Positions 54,608 through 63,925 are shown, counted from the first letter of the stretch. The stretch is 64,000 nt of DNA from Moheibacter sediminis (GCF_900176425.1 NZ_FWXS01000001.1:372001-436000); one strand, 5' to 3'. The notes: generated by a model not told the origin, from the letters alone. A program made the numbers and translations.

Positions 54608-55321
54608 TTAATCAAATTTCAAAATATAATAAACTCCGCCTAACAAATGTTTCTGGAAATCAAGCTCATCATAAGACTCCGGCGTATGCCCCAATCCTGT
54701 GTAAAACATTCTGCTGTTTTCATCTTCACGGTACCAGGCAATCGGATGGATTTTTCCCATTTCTCCACCTTTGTAGCTTGATTCATCAAGCAGCATTAGG
54801 ATTCTGATTTCAGGATTGATATTTTTGAAATTGTACCATTCGTCTTCGTGCAGCCATTGATCTTTCAAATGTTTGGTAGAAATATGCGTTCGATCTATCA
54901 CATCGATTTTCGCTTGTTGATTGTCAGGATGACTTTTGAAATATCCACCGACCAATTCTCCGTACCATTCCCAATCGTGTTCTGTATCAGTTGCTGAATG
55001 TATACCCATAAATCCTTTTCCTGAATTGTAAAATTCTTCAAAAGCTTGTTCCTGTTCTTTGTTTAAAATATCGCCGGTTGTGTTGAGGAAAATTACGCCG
55101 TCAAATTTTCGGAGAGAATCAGGCGTGAAATACTCGCTGTTTTCAGTATGGGTAAATTGAATACGGTTTGATTTTAAAATTTGAGATAAAGTTTCAACTC
55201 CTTTTTCGATGCTTTTGTGACGAAATCCTGCTGTTTTGGTAAAAATCAAAACAGTTTTACTCTGAGCATTTATAGTTTGAAATACACAGAAAATTAAAAC
55301 CAAACAAACGAAATTTTTCAT
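54608..55321 (-). CDS. ThuA-like domain protein (secreted)
   Basis: A 237-residue protein with a signal peptide (TINAQ). It has the ThuA-like (trehalose utilisation, class I glutamine amidotransferase-like) pattern: VLIFTKTAGFRHKSIEKGVE, GVIFLNTTGDIL, GKGFMGIHSATDTEHDWEWY and MFYTGLGHTPESYDE. ThuA domains occur in sugar catabolism and 3-keto-glycoside metabolism. Periplasmic location is likely. Single gene here. Confidence 0.9.
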   Translation of the reverse strand: MKNFVCLVLIFCVFQTINAQSKTVLIFTKTAGFRHKSIEKGVETLSQILKSNRIQFTHTENSEYFTPDSLRKFDGVIFLNTTGDILNKEQEQAFEEFYNSGKGFMGIHSATDTEHDWEWYGELVGGYFKSHPDNQQAKIDVIDRTHISTKHLKDQWLHEDEWYNFKNINPEIRILMLLDESSYKGGEMGKIHPIAWYREDENSRMFYTGLGHTPESYDELDFQKHLLGGVYYILKFD

Positions 55322-55397
55322 GTGAGTTGAATTTTTTATAAAAATAAATAATTACCTGATATATTAAAATTTAAAAATTATAGCTCTCAATTCAGGA

Positions 55398-55529
55398 ATG
55401 GAACAAACGAAATTGATTAAAAATCTGAAACAAAAAAATGTAAATATCATTCAATCAGATTCAAAAGAAAAATTTTATCCTGAAAAAAGACGATTCCAAT
55501 ATGTAGGAATTGATACCATACATCAATAG
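55398..55529 (+). CDS. Possible small ORF or gene remnant (43 aa)
   Basis: ATG at 55398 to TAG at 55527-55529, basic product (MEQTKLIKNLKQKNVNIIQS, ending VGIDTIHQ). The frame stays open a few codons upstream, so it could equally be the end of a lost gene. No family recognised and no clear ribosome binding site. It lies in the 252-nt gap between the ThuA and dioxygenase genes. Confidence 0.3.
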   Translation: MEQTKLIKNLKQKNVNIIQSDSKEKFYPEKRRFQYVGIDTIHQ

Positions 55530-55573
55530 ATTTGAAATCTAATCTTCTGAAATTTGTATAGAATTAATTTATT

Positions 55574-56398
55574 ATGAATCAGCAATTTCAGAATTACATC
55601 AATAATTTCAAGGAAAGAGAAACAAGGATGCCGGCAATGTTCGTCGGACATGGTTCTCCGATGAACGGAATTCGCGACAATGAATTTACGCAAGGCTGGG
55701 TCAATGCTGCACAGTCGATGGATTTGCCGAGTGCAGTTTTGGTGATTTCAGCGCATTGGCTGACCAATGGAACGCAAGTTACGGCAATGGATTTCCCAAA
55801 AACGATTCATGATTTCGGTGGATTTCCACAAGAATTGTTTGATGTACAATATCCGGCGTCGGGAAGTTCTGAATTAGCGGAATTGATTCAAAAAGATATT
55901 TATAAAACTGAAGTTGGATTGGACCACGAATGGGGATTGGACCATGGTGCATGGACGGTTGTGCGGCACATGTTTCCAGATGCGGACATTCCTGTTTTGC
56001 AGCTGAGTATTGATTATTTCAAGCCGGCTCAGTACCATTATGATTTGGCGCAGCAACTGGCAAATTTGAGAAAAAAGGGAGTTTTGATCATCGGAAGCGG
56101 GAACATGATTCACAATCTGAAAATGATTGACTGGCAGAATATTGACAATAATATCGGTTATGATTGGGCAGAAGAATTGAATAAAAAATTTGTCCAAATC
56201 ATTGAAAATAAAGAACATTCAAAACTTTTCAATATTTCTGAATTAGGCGAAGCGGCTAAACTTGCGATTCCAACTCCAGACCACTATTTTCCGCTATTGT
56301 ATTCATTGGGCTTACAAAATTCCAAAGAAGAGGTTGAGATTTTCAATAACCATTGTGTGGCAGGTTCTTTGTCGATGACTTCTGTGAAAATCGGATAA
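55574..56398 (+). CDS. ygiD: 4,5-DOPA dioxygenase extradiol-like (YgiD family)
   Basis: A 274-residue class III extradiol dioxygenase. Likely metal ligands lie in PAMFVGHGSPMNGI, VISAHWLTNG and GSGNMIHNL, and the catalytic GLDHGAWTVV segment is present. The family includes plant DOPA dioxygenases and E. coli YgiD, which open catechol rings such as L-DOPA. The physiological substrate here is unknown. Confidence 0.9.
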   Translation: MNQQFQNYINNFKERETRMPAMFVGHGSPMNGIRDNEFTQGWVNAAQSMDLPSAVLVISAHWLTNGTQVTAMDFPKTIHDFGGFPQELFDVQYPASGSSELAELIQKDIYKTEVGLDHEWGLDHGAWTVVRHMFPDADIPVLQLSIDYFKPAQYHYDLAQQLANLRKKGVLIIGSGNMIHNLKMIDWQNIDNNIGYDWAEELNKKFVQIIENKEHSKLFNISELGEAAKLAIPTPDHYFPLLYSLGLQNSKEEVEIFNNHCVAGSLSMTSVKIG

Positions 56399-56438
56399 AT
56401 TATTTACGAAATATTTTAAACTTCTAACTTCTATAAAT

Positions 56439-56446
56439 TACCTTTG
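56439..56446 (+). promoter_or_regulatory. TACCTTTG promoter element 8 nt before mfd
   Basis: TACCTTTG fits TAnnTTTG and ends 8 nt before the TTG start codon at 56455. Confidence 0.55.
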
Positions 56447-56454
56447 CCAAACTT

Positions 56455-59400
56455 TTGGAAGCAAAAACAATTCACGACGTCCTGAAAAGATACGAGTCAT
56501 CTGATTTCGTACAGGAGTCCATTGCAAAAATTCAAAAAAATCATTCGCAAAAAATCCACGGAAAAGGTCAGGTTGGCTCTTCACTTTCTTTTTTTACGTC
56601 ACAGTTGATGAAACAATCGGGCAATCCTGTTTTGTTGATTTTAGATGACAAAGAAGAAGCGGTCTATGTATTAAATGAGTTAGAATCTATTTTTTCTAAA
56701 GAAGATATTCTTTTCCTGCCTGATTCATACCGCAGACCGTATGATGTCGAGCAAACCAATAATGCTAACGTCGTTTTGCGAACAGAAGTTTTGAATACAC
56801 TGAATGGTGCCAAAAAGCCGAGAATTGTAGTTGCTTATGCCGAGGGTTTGTTTGAAAAAGTAGTTACCAGAAAAGTTTTAAGCAAAAATACACTCAAAGT
56901 TTCTGTCGATGAAAAACTCGATATTGATTTCTTGAATGAATTGCTTTTTTCGTATGAATTTCATCGTGTAGATTTCGTTTCAGAACCGGGAGAATTTTCT
57001 GTTCGTGGTGGAATTGTGGACGTTTTTTCTTATTCAGACGAGCGTCCGTACAGGATTTCGCTTTTTGGTGACGAGGTGGAAAGCATCCGCGCATTTGATA
57101 TTGAAACCCAATTATCGGTTGAAAAAGTAAAGGAATTTACGATTGTTCCAAATCTGGAAAATAAATTTTCTACCGAAAATCGTGAAAGTTTTCTCCAATA
57201 TATTTCTGATAAAACGATTGTGGTAGCGAAAAATATCGCTGTAATCAAATCTTCTTTGCACAGAAATTTTAAATTGGCGCAAGATATTTTTGAAGATTTA
57301 AAAGGAGAATTGAAACGTGCAACGCCTAATGAACTTTTTTTGGATTCAAATGAATTCATCAAAGATTTAGAAAAATTTTCGGTTGTTGAATTTTCATTAA
57401 ATCCTTATTTCCAAGCAAATTCAATTCAAATTAACCAAAATCCTCAGCCTTCATTCAACAAACAATTTGATTTGTTGTTGGATGAATTTAATCAAAAAAC
57501 AACGGAAGGTTACACGAATTATCTGTTTTGTTCAGGCGAAAAACAAGTTCAAAGATTTAATGATATTTTTGAAGATATCGGGAAAGATGTAAAATTTGTT
57601 CCGGTGATTGGCTCTATTCATCAGGGTTTTATCGATGACGATTTGAAAATCACTTGTTTTACCGACCATCAGATTTTTGAACGTTACCATAAATTTAATT
57701 TAAGAAATTCATTCGCCAAAAAAGAAGCAATTACGTTGAAAGAATTGACTTCGCTTCAAGTTGGCGATTACGTAACGCACATAGACCATGGAGTAGGGAA
57801 ATTTGCGGGATTGATGAAAATTGACGTGCAAGGTCAGAAACAAGAAGCGATCAAATTGATTTATCAAAACAATGATATTCTGTACGTCAGTATTCATTCT
57901 TTACATAAAATTGCAAAATTTACAGGCAAAGACGGCGCGGAACCAAAAGTGAATAAATTGGGTTCGCCGGCTTGGAGAAATTTAAAAAATAAAACCAAAG
58001 CGAAAGTCAAAGAAATTGCTTTTGATTTGATTAAATTATATGCAAAACGCCGTACACAGAAAGGATTTGCGTTTACACCTGATAGTTATTTGCAGAACGA
58101 ATTGGAGGCTTCTTTCATGTACGAAGACACGCCGGACCAATTAAAAGCGACAAATGACGTAAAAGCCGACATGGAAAGTGACCGCTCGATGGATCGACTG
58201 GTTTGCGGTGATGTAGGATTTGGGAAAACGGAAGTCGCTATCAGAGCCGCATTCAAAGCTGCAACGGACGGGAAGCAAGTGGCCATTTTGGTTCCAACCA
58301 CAATTTTGGCATTTCAGCATTTCAAGACTTTTTCTGAAAGATTAAAGGAAATGCCGGTTACAATTGCATATTTAAATCGTTTTAAATCAGCAAAACAGAA
58401 AAAAGAAATTCTTGAAAAATTAGCCGAGGGAAAAATTGACATCATCATAGGAACACATCAATTGGTCAACAAAGAAGTGAAGTACAAAGACTTGGGATTG
58501 TTGATTGTCGATGAAGAACATAAATTTGGGGTAGGTGTAAAGGACAAATTGAAAACGCTTCGTTCCAATATTGATACTTTGACATTGACTGCGACACCGA
58601 TTCCGAGAACTTTGCAGTTTTCGTTGATGGCTGCAAGAGATTTGTCCATCATCAAAACACCACCACCAAACAGACAGCCGATAGAGACGAGTTTAATTGG
58701 ATTTAATGAAGAGCAAATTCGTGATGCGGTTTTTTATGAATTACAGCGAGGCGGGCAAATATTTTTCATTCATAACCGAATTGAAACCCTGAAGGAAATT
58801 GCAGGAATGATTCAACGTTTGGTTCCTGATGCGAAAATCGCAACAGGGCACGGACAGATGAAAGGAGATGATTTGGAGAAGGTCATTTTGGATTTTATGG
58901 AAGGAAAATATGATGTTTTGGTTTCTACAACGATTGTCGAAAATGGGTTAGATGTTCCCAATGCAAATACAATTTTAATCGGTGATGCGCAGAATTTCGG
59001 ATTGGCAGATTTACATCAAATGCGCGGGCGGGTAGGTCGAAGCAACCGCAAAGCTTTCTGTTATTTGATTGCGCCACCAGTAGCTGCACTCACAAATGAA
59101 GCAAGAAAACGTTTGCAGGCAATCGAGCAGTTTTCAGATTTGGGTTCAGGATTTAACATTGCGATGAAAGATTTGGAGATTCGCGGTGCAGGAAATCTTT
59201 TGGGCGGTGAACAGTCCGGATTTATATCTGAAATCGGATTTGATACCTATCAGAAAATTTTGAATGAAGCGATCGAAGAATTAAAAGAAACAGACTTCAA
59301 AGATTTGTTTGAAGAGCAAAATGCAGATAAGAAAATTTATGTTTCAGATATTCAGATCGATACGGATTTGCAAATATTAATTCCCGATGATTATGTGAAC

Positions 59401-59820
59401 AATGTAGAAGAACGTTTGGCGCTTTACAATGAATTGTCTTCTATAGAAAATGAGGTAGAATTAGCGGTATTTGAATCAAAATTAATTGATCGTTTTGGAG
59501 AATATCCGAAAGAAGTTTCCAATTTGTTGCAAAGCATTCGTCTGAAATGGATGGCACGAGATTTAGGATTTGAAAGAATCATTCTCAAAAAAGGGGTTAT
59601 GCTTGCCTATTTCATCAGTAAACCACAATCGGAATATTTCCAATCGGCAACTTTCCAAAATTTAATTTCAACATTACATCAAAATCCAAGATTGGCAACT
59701 TTCAAAGAAAAAGAAGCCAAATCAAAAGAGGAAAATGCAACTTTAATGTTGCGATTTGAAGAAGTGAAGACGGTTCAGAAAGCTTTGGAGAAGTTAGATT
59801 TTTTTGTCAATAAACAATAA
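56455..59820 (+). CDS. mfd: Transcription-repair coupling factor Mfd
   Basis: A 1121-residue helicase of typical Mfd length. It has the UvrB-homology start, a CarD-like RNA-polymerase interaction domain (GDYVTHIDHGVGKFAGL), Walker A GDVGFGKTE, the DEEH box (IVDEEHKFGV), TATPIPRTL and the C-terminal TRCF domain. It displaces stalled RNA polymerase and recruits UvrA. The start is a TTG; the first in-frame ATG is about 50 codons downstream and would remove conserved sequence. Confidence 0.97.
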   Translation: MEAKTIHDVLKRYESSDFVQESIAKIQKNHSQKIHGKGQVGSSLSFFTSQLMKQSGNPVLLILDDKEEAVYVLNELESIFSKEDILFLPDSYRRPYDVEQTNNANVVLRTEVLNTLNGAKKPRIVVAYAEGLFEKVVTRKVLSKNTLKVSVDEKLDIDFLNELLFSYEFHRVDFVSEPGEFSVRGGIVDVFSYSDERPYRISLFGDEVESIRAFDIETQLSVEKVKEFTIVPNLENKFSTENRESFLQYISDKTIVVAKNIAVIKSSLHRNFKLAQDIFEDLKGELKRATPNELFLDSNEFIKDLEKFSVVEFSLNPYFQANSIQINQNPQPSFNKQFDLLLDEFNQKTTEGYTNYLFCSGEKQVQRFNDIFEDIGKDVKFVPVIGSIHQGFIDDDLKITCFTDHQIFERYHKFNLRNSFAKKEAITLKELTSLQVGDYVTHIDHGVGKFAGLMKIDVQGQKQEAIKLIYQNNDILYVSIHSLHKIAKFTGKDGAEPKVNKLGSPAWRNLKNKTKAKVKEIAFDLIKLYAKRRTQKGFAFTPDSYLQNELEASFMYEDTPDQLKATNDVKADMESDRSMDRLVCGDVGFGKTEVAIRAAFKAATDGKQVAILVPTTILAFQHFKTFSERLKEMPVTIAYLNRFKSAKQKKEILEKLAEGKIDIIIGTHQLVNKEVKYKDLGLLIVDEEHKFGVGVKDKLKTLRSNIDTLTLTATPIPRTLQFSLMAARDLSIIKTPPPNRQPIETSLIGFNEEQIRDAVFYELQRGGQIFFIHNRIETLKEIAGMIQRLVPDAKIATGHGQMKGDDLEKVILDFMEGKYDVLVSTTIVENGLDVPNANTILIGDAQNFGLADLHQMRGRVGRSNRKAFCYLIAPPVAALTNEARKRLQAIEQFSDLGSGFNIAMKDLEIRGAGNLLGGEQSGFISEIGFDTYQKILNEAIEELKETDFKDLFEEQNADKKIYVSDIQIDTDLQILIPDDYVNNVEERLALYNELSSIENEVELAVFESKLIDRFGEYPKEVSNLLQSIRLKWMARDLGFERIILKKGVMLAYFISKPQSEYFQSATFQNLISTLHQNPRLATFKEKEAKSKEENATLMLRFEEVKTVQKALEKLDFFVNKQ

Positions 59821-59847
59821 ACATTATTTTTGAGAAAAATTGACCTT

Positions 59848-61131
59848 ATGAAAAAACTATTTTTATGCTTTTTATTTATTCTTTCTTCTTTTGGGTTTGC
59901 GCAATGTCCTGAAGGAAGTGTGTTTTTATTATGCCAAGAGGATATAGATCAGTTTATCATCGATTACCCTGAGTGTACAGAAATATTAGGTGACTTAAAT
60001 TTACAATCTACTCCTAATCCTAGTGGAGAATCGCCTATAATAAATTTACAAGGTCTACAAAATATCGAAAAGGTGAATGGTTCTTTATCAATCTGGTGGT
60101 GCTATCATTTGCAGAGCCTAGAAGGTTTAAATAACTTAAAAAATGTAAACGGATATTTTTTGATTAGCCAAACAGGCATTATATCAGTAGATAATGTTTT
60201 TAGTGTTTTAAATTCTGTAGGTGGTTCATTTAGGTTTCATTCCAATGAAAGTTTAATATTTATTGATGACTTTGATAATTTATTGTTTGTTGGAGATAAT
60301 ATGCGTTTTCACCAGAATTATAATTTGTCTAGTATAGATGGATTTGAAAATTTAGAAAGTATAGGAGGAGGAATAAATATTTCAGATGATAGATTGAAAA
60401 ACATTTCAGGATTTCAAAATTTGTCATATTTAGGTGGTGATTTTCAATTTTCTCATAATATATTTTCATTTGAACCTATTTCTATATCTCCATTTGATCG
60501 TTTGACAGAGATTAATGGAAATCTTAGAATTATCCAAACAACTATTGAAAATTTGAATTGGCTAAATAACTTAAATTCTATAAGAGGAGAGGTTTTAATC
60601 AATAGTAATTCATCTTTTGTTGAAGCGTCAGAAATGACAAATTTGACTTCAATAAATGGTAGTTTAAGATTAATGGATAATAACATAAGCTCTTTAGATG
60701 GATTTGAAAATGTAGAACCATCTGATATTAGCTTTCTGACGTTAAATCATAATTTAAATTTATCAGACTGCAGTAAACCTAACATTTGCCAATATTTAAT
60801 AAATGGAGGAGAATATTTAATTGAAAACAACGCCTCAGGCTGTAATTCAGCGGAAGAAATTTTGATGAATTGCAATATGAGTGTTGCTGATGAAGATTTG
60901 AGTGAGAAATTAACCGTTTACCCTAACCCTGCTAAAGACAAATTATTTATTAATTCTAAAGATTTAATTATTCAAGAATTAGGATTGTATTCGACCGAGG
61001 GAAAATTAATTCAAGCATTTAAATCAAATAATAATATTTTAGATGTTTCAAAATATCCTTCAGGTAATTATATTTTAATTGTAAAAACAGGCAAGGGACA
61101 ATTGTCTAAGAAAATTTTAATTTCTAAATAA
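59848..61131 (+). CDS. Secreted receptor-L/LRR-like protein with T9SS sorting domain
   Basis: A 427-residue protein from the ATG at 59848 (the frame is open from a TTG at 59830). After a signal peptide (FGFAQ) come repeats of the receptor L-domain kind: GSLSIWWCYHLQSLEGLNNL, LSSIDGFENLESIGG, LKNISGFQNLSYLGG and SLDGFENVEPS, consistent with a beta-solenoid binding surface. The end is a T9SS type A domain (LTVYPNPAKDKLFINS, YPSGNYILIVKT). Probably a surface adhesin or binding protein. It begins 27 nt after mfd. Confidence 0.85.
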   Translation: MKKLFLCFLFILSSFGFAQCPEGSVFLLCQEDIDQFIIDYPECTEILGDLNLQSTPNPSGESPIINLQGLQNIEKVNGSLSIWWCYHLQSLEGLNNLKNVNGYFLISQTGIISVDNVFSVLNSVGGSFRFHSNESLIFIDDFDNLLFVGDNMRFHQNYNLSSIDGFENLESIGGGINISDDRLKNISGFQNLSYLGGDFQFSHNIFSFEPISISPFDRLTEINGNLRIIQTTIENLNWLNNLNSIRGEVLINSNSSFVEASEMTNLTSINGSLRLMDNNISSLDGFENVEPSDISFLTLNHNLNLSDCSKPNICQYLINGGEYLIENNASGCNSAEEILMNCNMSVADEDLSEKLTVYPNPAKDKLFINSKDLIIQELGLYSTEGKLIQAFKSNNNILDVSKYPSGNYILIVKTGKGQLSKKILISK

Positions 61132-61171
61132 TAAAAAAACCTCAAAGTCTTTAAATTCTTTGAGGCTTTAT
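61132..61171. terminator. Bidirectional terminator after the receptor-L-like gene
   Basis: Stem CCTCAAAG/CTTTGAGG (61140-61147 with 61158-61165) with A and T runs on both sides, between convergent genes. Confidence 0.85.
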
Positions 61172-61189
61172 TTAAAAAATTGAACTTTC

Positions 61190-61567
61190 TTATTGCGCTT
61201 CAAACCTTACCGGAATGCGGTAAACTTCATTTTGTGCGAGAAGCGATTTCGCGTCCGAATGTGAAAATTTTTCAATTGCTGATTTTGCTGCATCTGCCAA
61301 TTCTGCATCAGATTTGCCCAAAATCCTTACGTTCTGTAAGTCGCTGTTTGCATTCGTTGTAAAACGCACATACACAGTCCCTTCATGAGAATTGTTCAAT
61401 GCATGTTCAGGATATTCAGCATAATCAGAAATCAAATCTGCAATCAGATGGTCTTTACAAGATTTTTGTTTTTCTTGTGCTACAGTATTACACTTTTCGA
61501 TTTTGTTTTGTGCAAATGAAATCCCTGAAATGCACACAATGAATATAGTTAAAATGCTGTTTTTCAT
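61190..61567 (-). CDS. Small secreted TonB-C-terminal-like protein
   Basis: A 125-residue protein with a signal peptide (GISFAQ), two cysteines, and a TonB C-terminal-like fold: DYAEYPEHALNNSHEGTVYVRFTTN, LQNVRILGKSD and the end YRIPVRFEAQ. Lacking a membrane anchor and Pro-rich linker it is not a classical TonB; such small periplasmic versions are common in flavobacteria and of unknown role. It is divergent from blaI. Confidence 0.72.
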   Translation of the reverse strand: MKNSILTIFIVCISGISFAQNKIEKCNTVAQEKQKSCKDHLIADLISDYAEYPEHALNNSHEGTVYVRFTTNANSDLQNVRILGKSDAELADAAKSAIEKFSHSDAKSLLAQNEVYRIPVRFEAQ

Positions 61568-61890
61568 AATATTAAAATTTGAAATGATTAATTATTTACT
61601 TTATCGTGATGTAAAATTAACATTAAGTTTACATTGAAACAATAGTGAAATGAAAACTTAACATTGGAAATGCAATTCTTAACATTGGAAAATAAAGGTT
61701 TGAGGTTCAGAGTTCAATGTTTCAGATCCTTAATTTTAGTTTACAATAAATTAACATTAAACCAAAAACTTGAAACTTGAAACAAAATATTGTGTAACAA
61801 TTCTATCTTTTTTGTCGTCTTTTAAATAGAAACATTTGGAGAATTAAATTTTTATTCTACATTTGTAGAGTTAATTCTAGGAATATAGAA
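61568..61890. other. Intergenic region with TTAACATT repeats and the blaI operator
   Basis: This 323-nt gap contains TTAACATTGGAAA twice (61662-61674 and 61680-61692) and TTAACATTAA twice (near 61618 and 61751), a low-complexity ACTTGAAACTTGAAAC stretch (61769-61784), and the palindrome at 61856-61869. No reading frame of note. Confidence 0.6.
61856..61869. promoter_or_regulatory. BlaI/MecI-type operator palindrome
   Basis: TCTACA-TT-TGTAGA, six-bp perfect arms, 21 nt before the blaI ATG. It contains the TACA/TGTA half-sites typical of BlaI/MecI operators, so autoregulation of the blaI-blaR1 pair is likely. Confidence 0.75.
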
Positions 61891-62265
61891 ATGAGTTTGT
61901 CAAAAAAGGAAGAAGAATTGATGGAGATTATCTGGAAGGAGGAAAAGCCTTTTATGAAAGACATCATCGAAAATTATCCTGAACCCAAGCCTGCGACTAC
62001 GACTTTAGCGACTTTGCTCAAAAGGATGCAGGACAAAGGTTTTGTGGATTTTGAACTTTTCGGGAATTCAAGAAGGTATTTTGCGCTGGTCAGAAAAGAA
62101 GATTATTTCTCAGGGCAGATGAATGGAATCATCAAAAATTTCTTCAACAATTCGGCATTGCAGTTTGCTTCTTTTTTCACTTCTTCGGCAAATCTGTCGG
62201 ACAAGGAATTAGAAGATTTGAAAAAAATAGTGGATAAAGAACTTAAAAAAAGACAAGATGATTGA
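61891..62265 (+). CDS. blaI: BlaI/MecI/CopY family transcriptional repressor
   Basis: A 124-residue winged-helix repressor with the BlaI start LSKKEEELMEIIWKEEKPF and the recognition part TTTLATLLKRMQDKGFVDF. Its C-terminal dimerisation helices precede a basic tail. It should bind the palindrome upstream and be removed by proteolysis triggered by the BlaR1-like protease, whose gene overlaps its end by 8 nt. No beta-lactamase gene is nearby, so the regulon may be something else. Confidence 0.9.
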   Translation: MSLSKKEEELMEIIWKEEKPFMKDIIENYPEPKPATTTLATLLKRMQDKGFVDFELFGNSRRYFALVRKEDYFSGQMNGIIKNFFNNSALQFASFFTSSANLSDKELEDLKKIVDKELKKRQDD

Positions 62266-63925
62266 ACTGATTTTTAAAACCTTAGCCTGTTCCGGATTGT
62301 TTATCGCATTTTATTTGTTGATTTTACAACGTGAAAAAATGTTTGCTTTCAACCGCTTTTATTTGATTGCAACTTTGCTGCTTTCGTTTGCGATTCCTTT
62401 TATGGAATTTGGAATGAACCAAATGGAAAATGTTCCTGTTGTTGCGGAAGTAATTCCGGTCGAAATCGCCAAAAATGATATAAATATAGCTGAACTGGTT
62501 GCTCAGAAAAATGTAGAAAAACAAACAATTTCAACTGCAGGTAGTTCTCAATCAACATTCAATTGGTGGATTTTAGTTCCGTTGATTTATCTGGTTCTGA
62601 CTTTGGTGATGTTGCTTCGATTTATTTCTAATTTGTTGAATTTATTTGTAATGACACGAATGAATGATAGGATTCAGAAACAAGGATTTACAATAGTTTC
62701 AGTTAAAACTGATATTTCGACTTTTAGTTTTTTCAATTATTTATTTGTTCCAAAAAATGAAATTCATTCTGAAAGGATCCAACCTGAAATTTTCCGTCAC
62801 GAATTGGCACACATGAAACAAAAACACAGTTTTGATGTGCTCTTGATTGAATTCCTGAAAATATTTTTCTGGTTCAATCCATTCCTTTATATGTATAAAA
62901 AATCAATTCAAACCAATCACGAATTCCTTGCGGATGCTGAAGTGTTGAATCAAAATCTCGATACCGTTCATTATCAGCGGCTTTTGTTAGAGAAGGTTTC
63001 TGCAAAATCACAAACCGCCTTGGCAAGCCCGTTTAATTATTTAGTAACCAAAAAAAGATTTATTATGATGACAAAAAAGACTTCTAGAATGAAAACCATA
63101 GCGTTAAAATTATTCAGCATTCCGCTATTGGTCATAACTATGCTCGTATTCAGCGAGAAAGTTTCCGCTCAGGTTCAACCCGGAAAAGGTGTCTCAAAAG
63201 AAATGTTCCGCGAATACAAAAAACAAGTTCGTAAAGCAACGGTAAAAGTTAAAAATGCAGACGGAACCAAAACGGAAAAAATTCAAACTGAAAACCTTGA
63301 CACAGAATTGCTTGCCAATATTTATAACCAAATGAGTGACGAGCAGAAATTGAAAGTAAAACCGCTTCCACAGAACAAAAGCTTTAATTTGAATCTTGGA
63401 GACTTAGGTGTTCATTTAGGTAATTTGGGTGTAGAGCTCGGTGATATGGGTGTTGACTTGGGTAACATAAATGTTGACTTAGGTGACCTTGGTGTAGAAT
63501 TGGGCAATTTGGGCGTTGATTTAGGGGATATGTTTTCTTCTCCGGAATTCTTGGACTTAATTGCCGGTATTAATATTGATTCGGAAGAAATTCAGAAATA
63601 TGCGGATTCACCTGAAATGCAGAAAAAAATAAAAGAAATTGAAAAGAAAGCAGCCGAAATTGAAAAATATTATGATTCTCCTGAATTTAACAAAAAAATT
63701 AAGGATATCGAAGACAGAGCCGCAGAAATAGAGAAATACTATGACTCGCCGGAATTCAAGAAAAAAATAGAAGATATCGAGCGCAAAGCTGCTGAAATAG
63801 AAAAATACTACGATTCTCCTGAGTTTCAAAACAAAATCAAAGAAATAGAAAGAAAGGCAGAAGAAATGGGTAAAGAGGCTGAGAAAAAAGCTGCAGAAGC
63901 GGAAAGAAAAGCTAAAAAAGCCTAA
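62258..63925 (+). CDS. M56 family (BlaR1-like) membrane metallopeptidase with C-terminal repeats
   Basis: A 555-residue protein. Three N-terminal membrane spans (about residues 5-22, 34-50 and 104-130) precede the zinc motif HELAH at 181-185 and the downstream NHEFLAD glutamate. A fourth span lies at about 285-305, ending VSAQ. In place of the penicillin-binding sensor of staphylococcal BlaR1, the C-terminal region holds seven LGxxGVx-type heptads (380-428) and four or five 23-residue DSPE units (about 425-539), then an Ala/Lys/Glu-rich coil. It should sense envelope stress and cleave BlaI; the ligand is unknown. Confidence 0.9.
   Translation: MIELIFKTLACSGLFIAFYLLILQREKMFAFNRFYLIATLLLSFAIPFMEFGMNQMENVPVVAEVIPVEIAKNDINIAELVAQKNVEKQTISTAGSSQSTFNWWILVPLIYLVLTLVMLLRFISNLLNLFVMTRMNDRIQKQGFTIVSVKTDISTFSFFNYLFVPKNEIHSERIQPEIFRHELAHMKQKHSFDVLLIEFLKIFFWFNPFLYMYKKSIQTNHEFLADAEVLNQNLDTVHYQRLLLEKVSAKSQTALASPFNYLVTKKRFIMMTKKTSRMKTIALKLFSIPLLVITMLVFSEKVSAQVQPGKGVSKEMFREYKKQVRKATVKVKNADGTKTEKIQTENLDTELLANIYNQMSDEQKLKVKPLPQNKSFNLNLGDLGVHLGNLGVELGDMGVDLGNINVDLGDLGVELGNLGVDLGDMFSSPEFLDLIAGINIDSEEIQKYADSPEMQKKIKEIEKKAAEIEKYYDSPEFNKKIKDIEDRAAEIEKYYDSPEFKKKIEDIERKAAEIEKYYDSPEFQNKIKEIERKAEEMGKEAEKKAAEAERKAKKA
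63395..63541 (+). repeat. 21-nt tandem repeats encoding LGxLGVx heptads
   Basis: Seven consecutive 21-nt units encode LGDLGVH, LGNLGVE, LGDMGVD, LGNINVD, LGDLGVE, LGNLGVD and LGDMFSS, residues 380-428 of the BlaR1-like protein. Confidence 0.9.
63530..63874 (+). repeat. 69-nt tandem repeats encoding 23-residue DSPE units
   Basis: Four clear units from 63599 (YADSPEMQ, YYDSPEFN, YYDSPEFK, YYDSPEFQ, each followed by a KI-x-x-IE-x-x-A helix) and one degenerate unit before them from 63530 (SSPEFLDLI). Each is 23 residues. They predict amphipathic helices or a coiled coil. Confidence 0.9.

Noticed and set aside
63395-63874. CRISPR-like array
   Set aside because: The repeats are directly adjacent, in frame and translated; there are no unique spacers.
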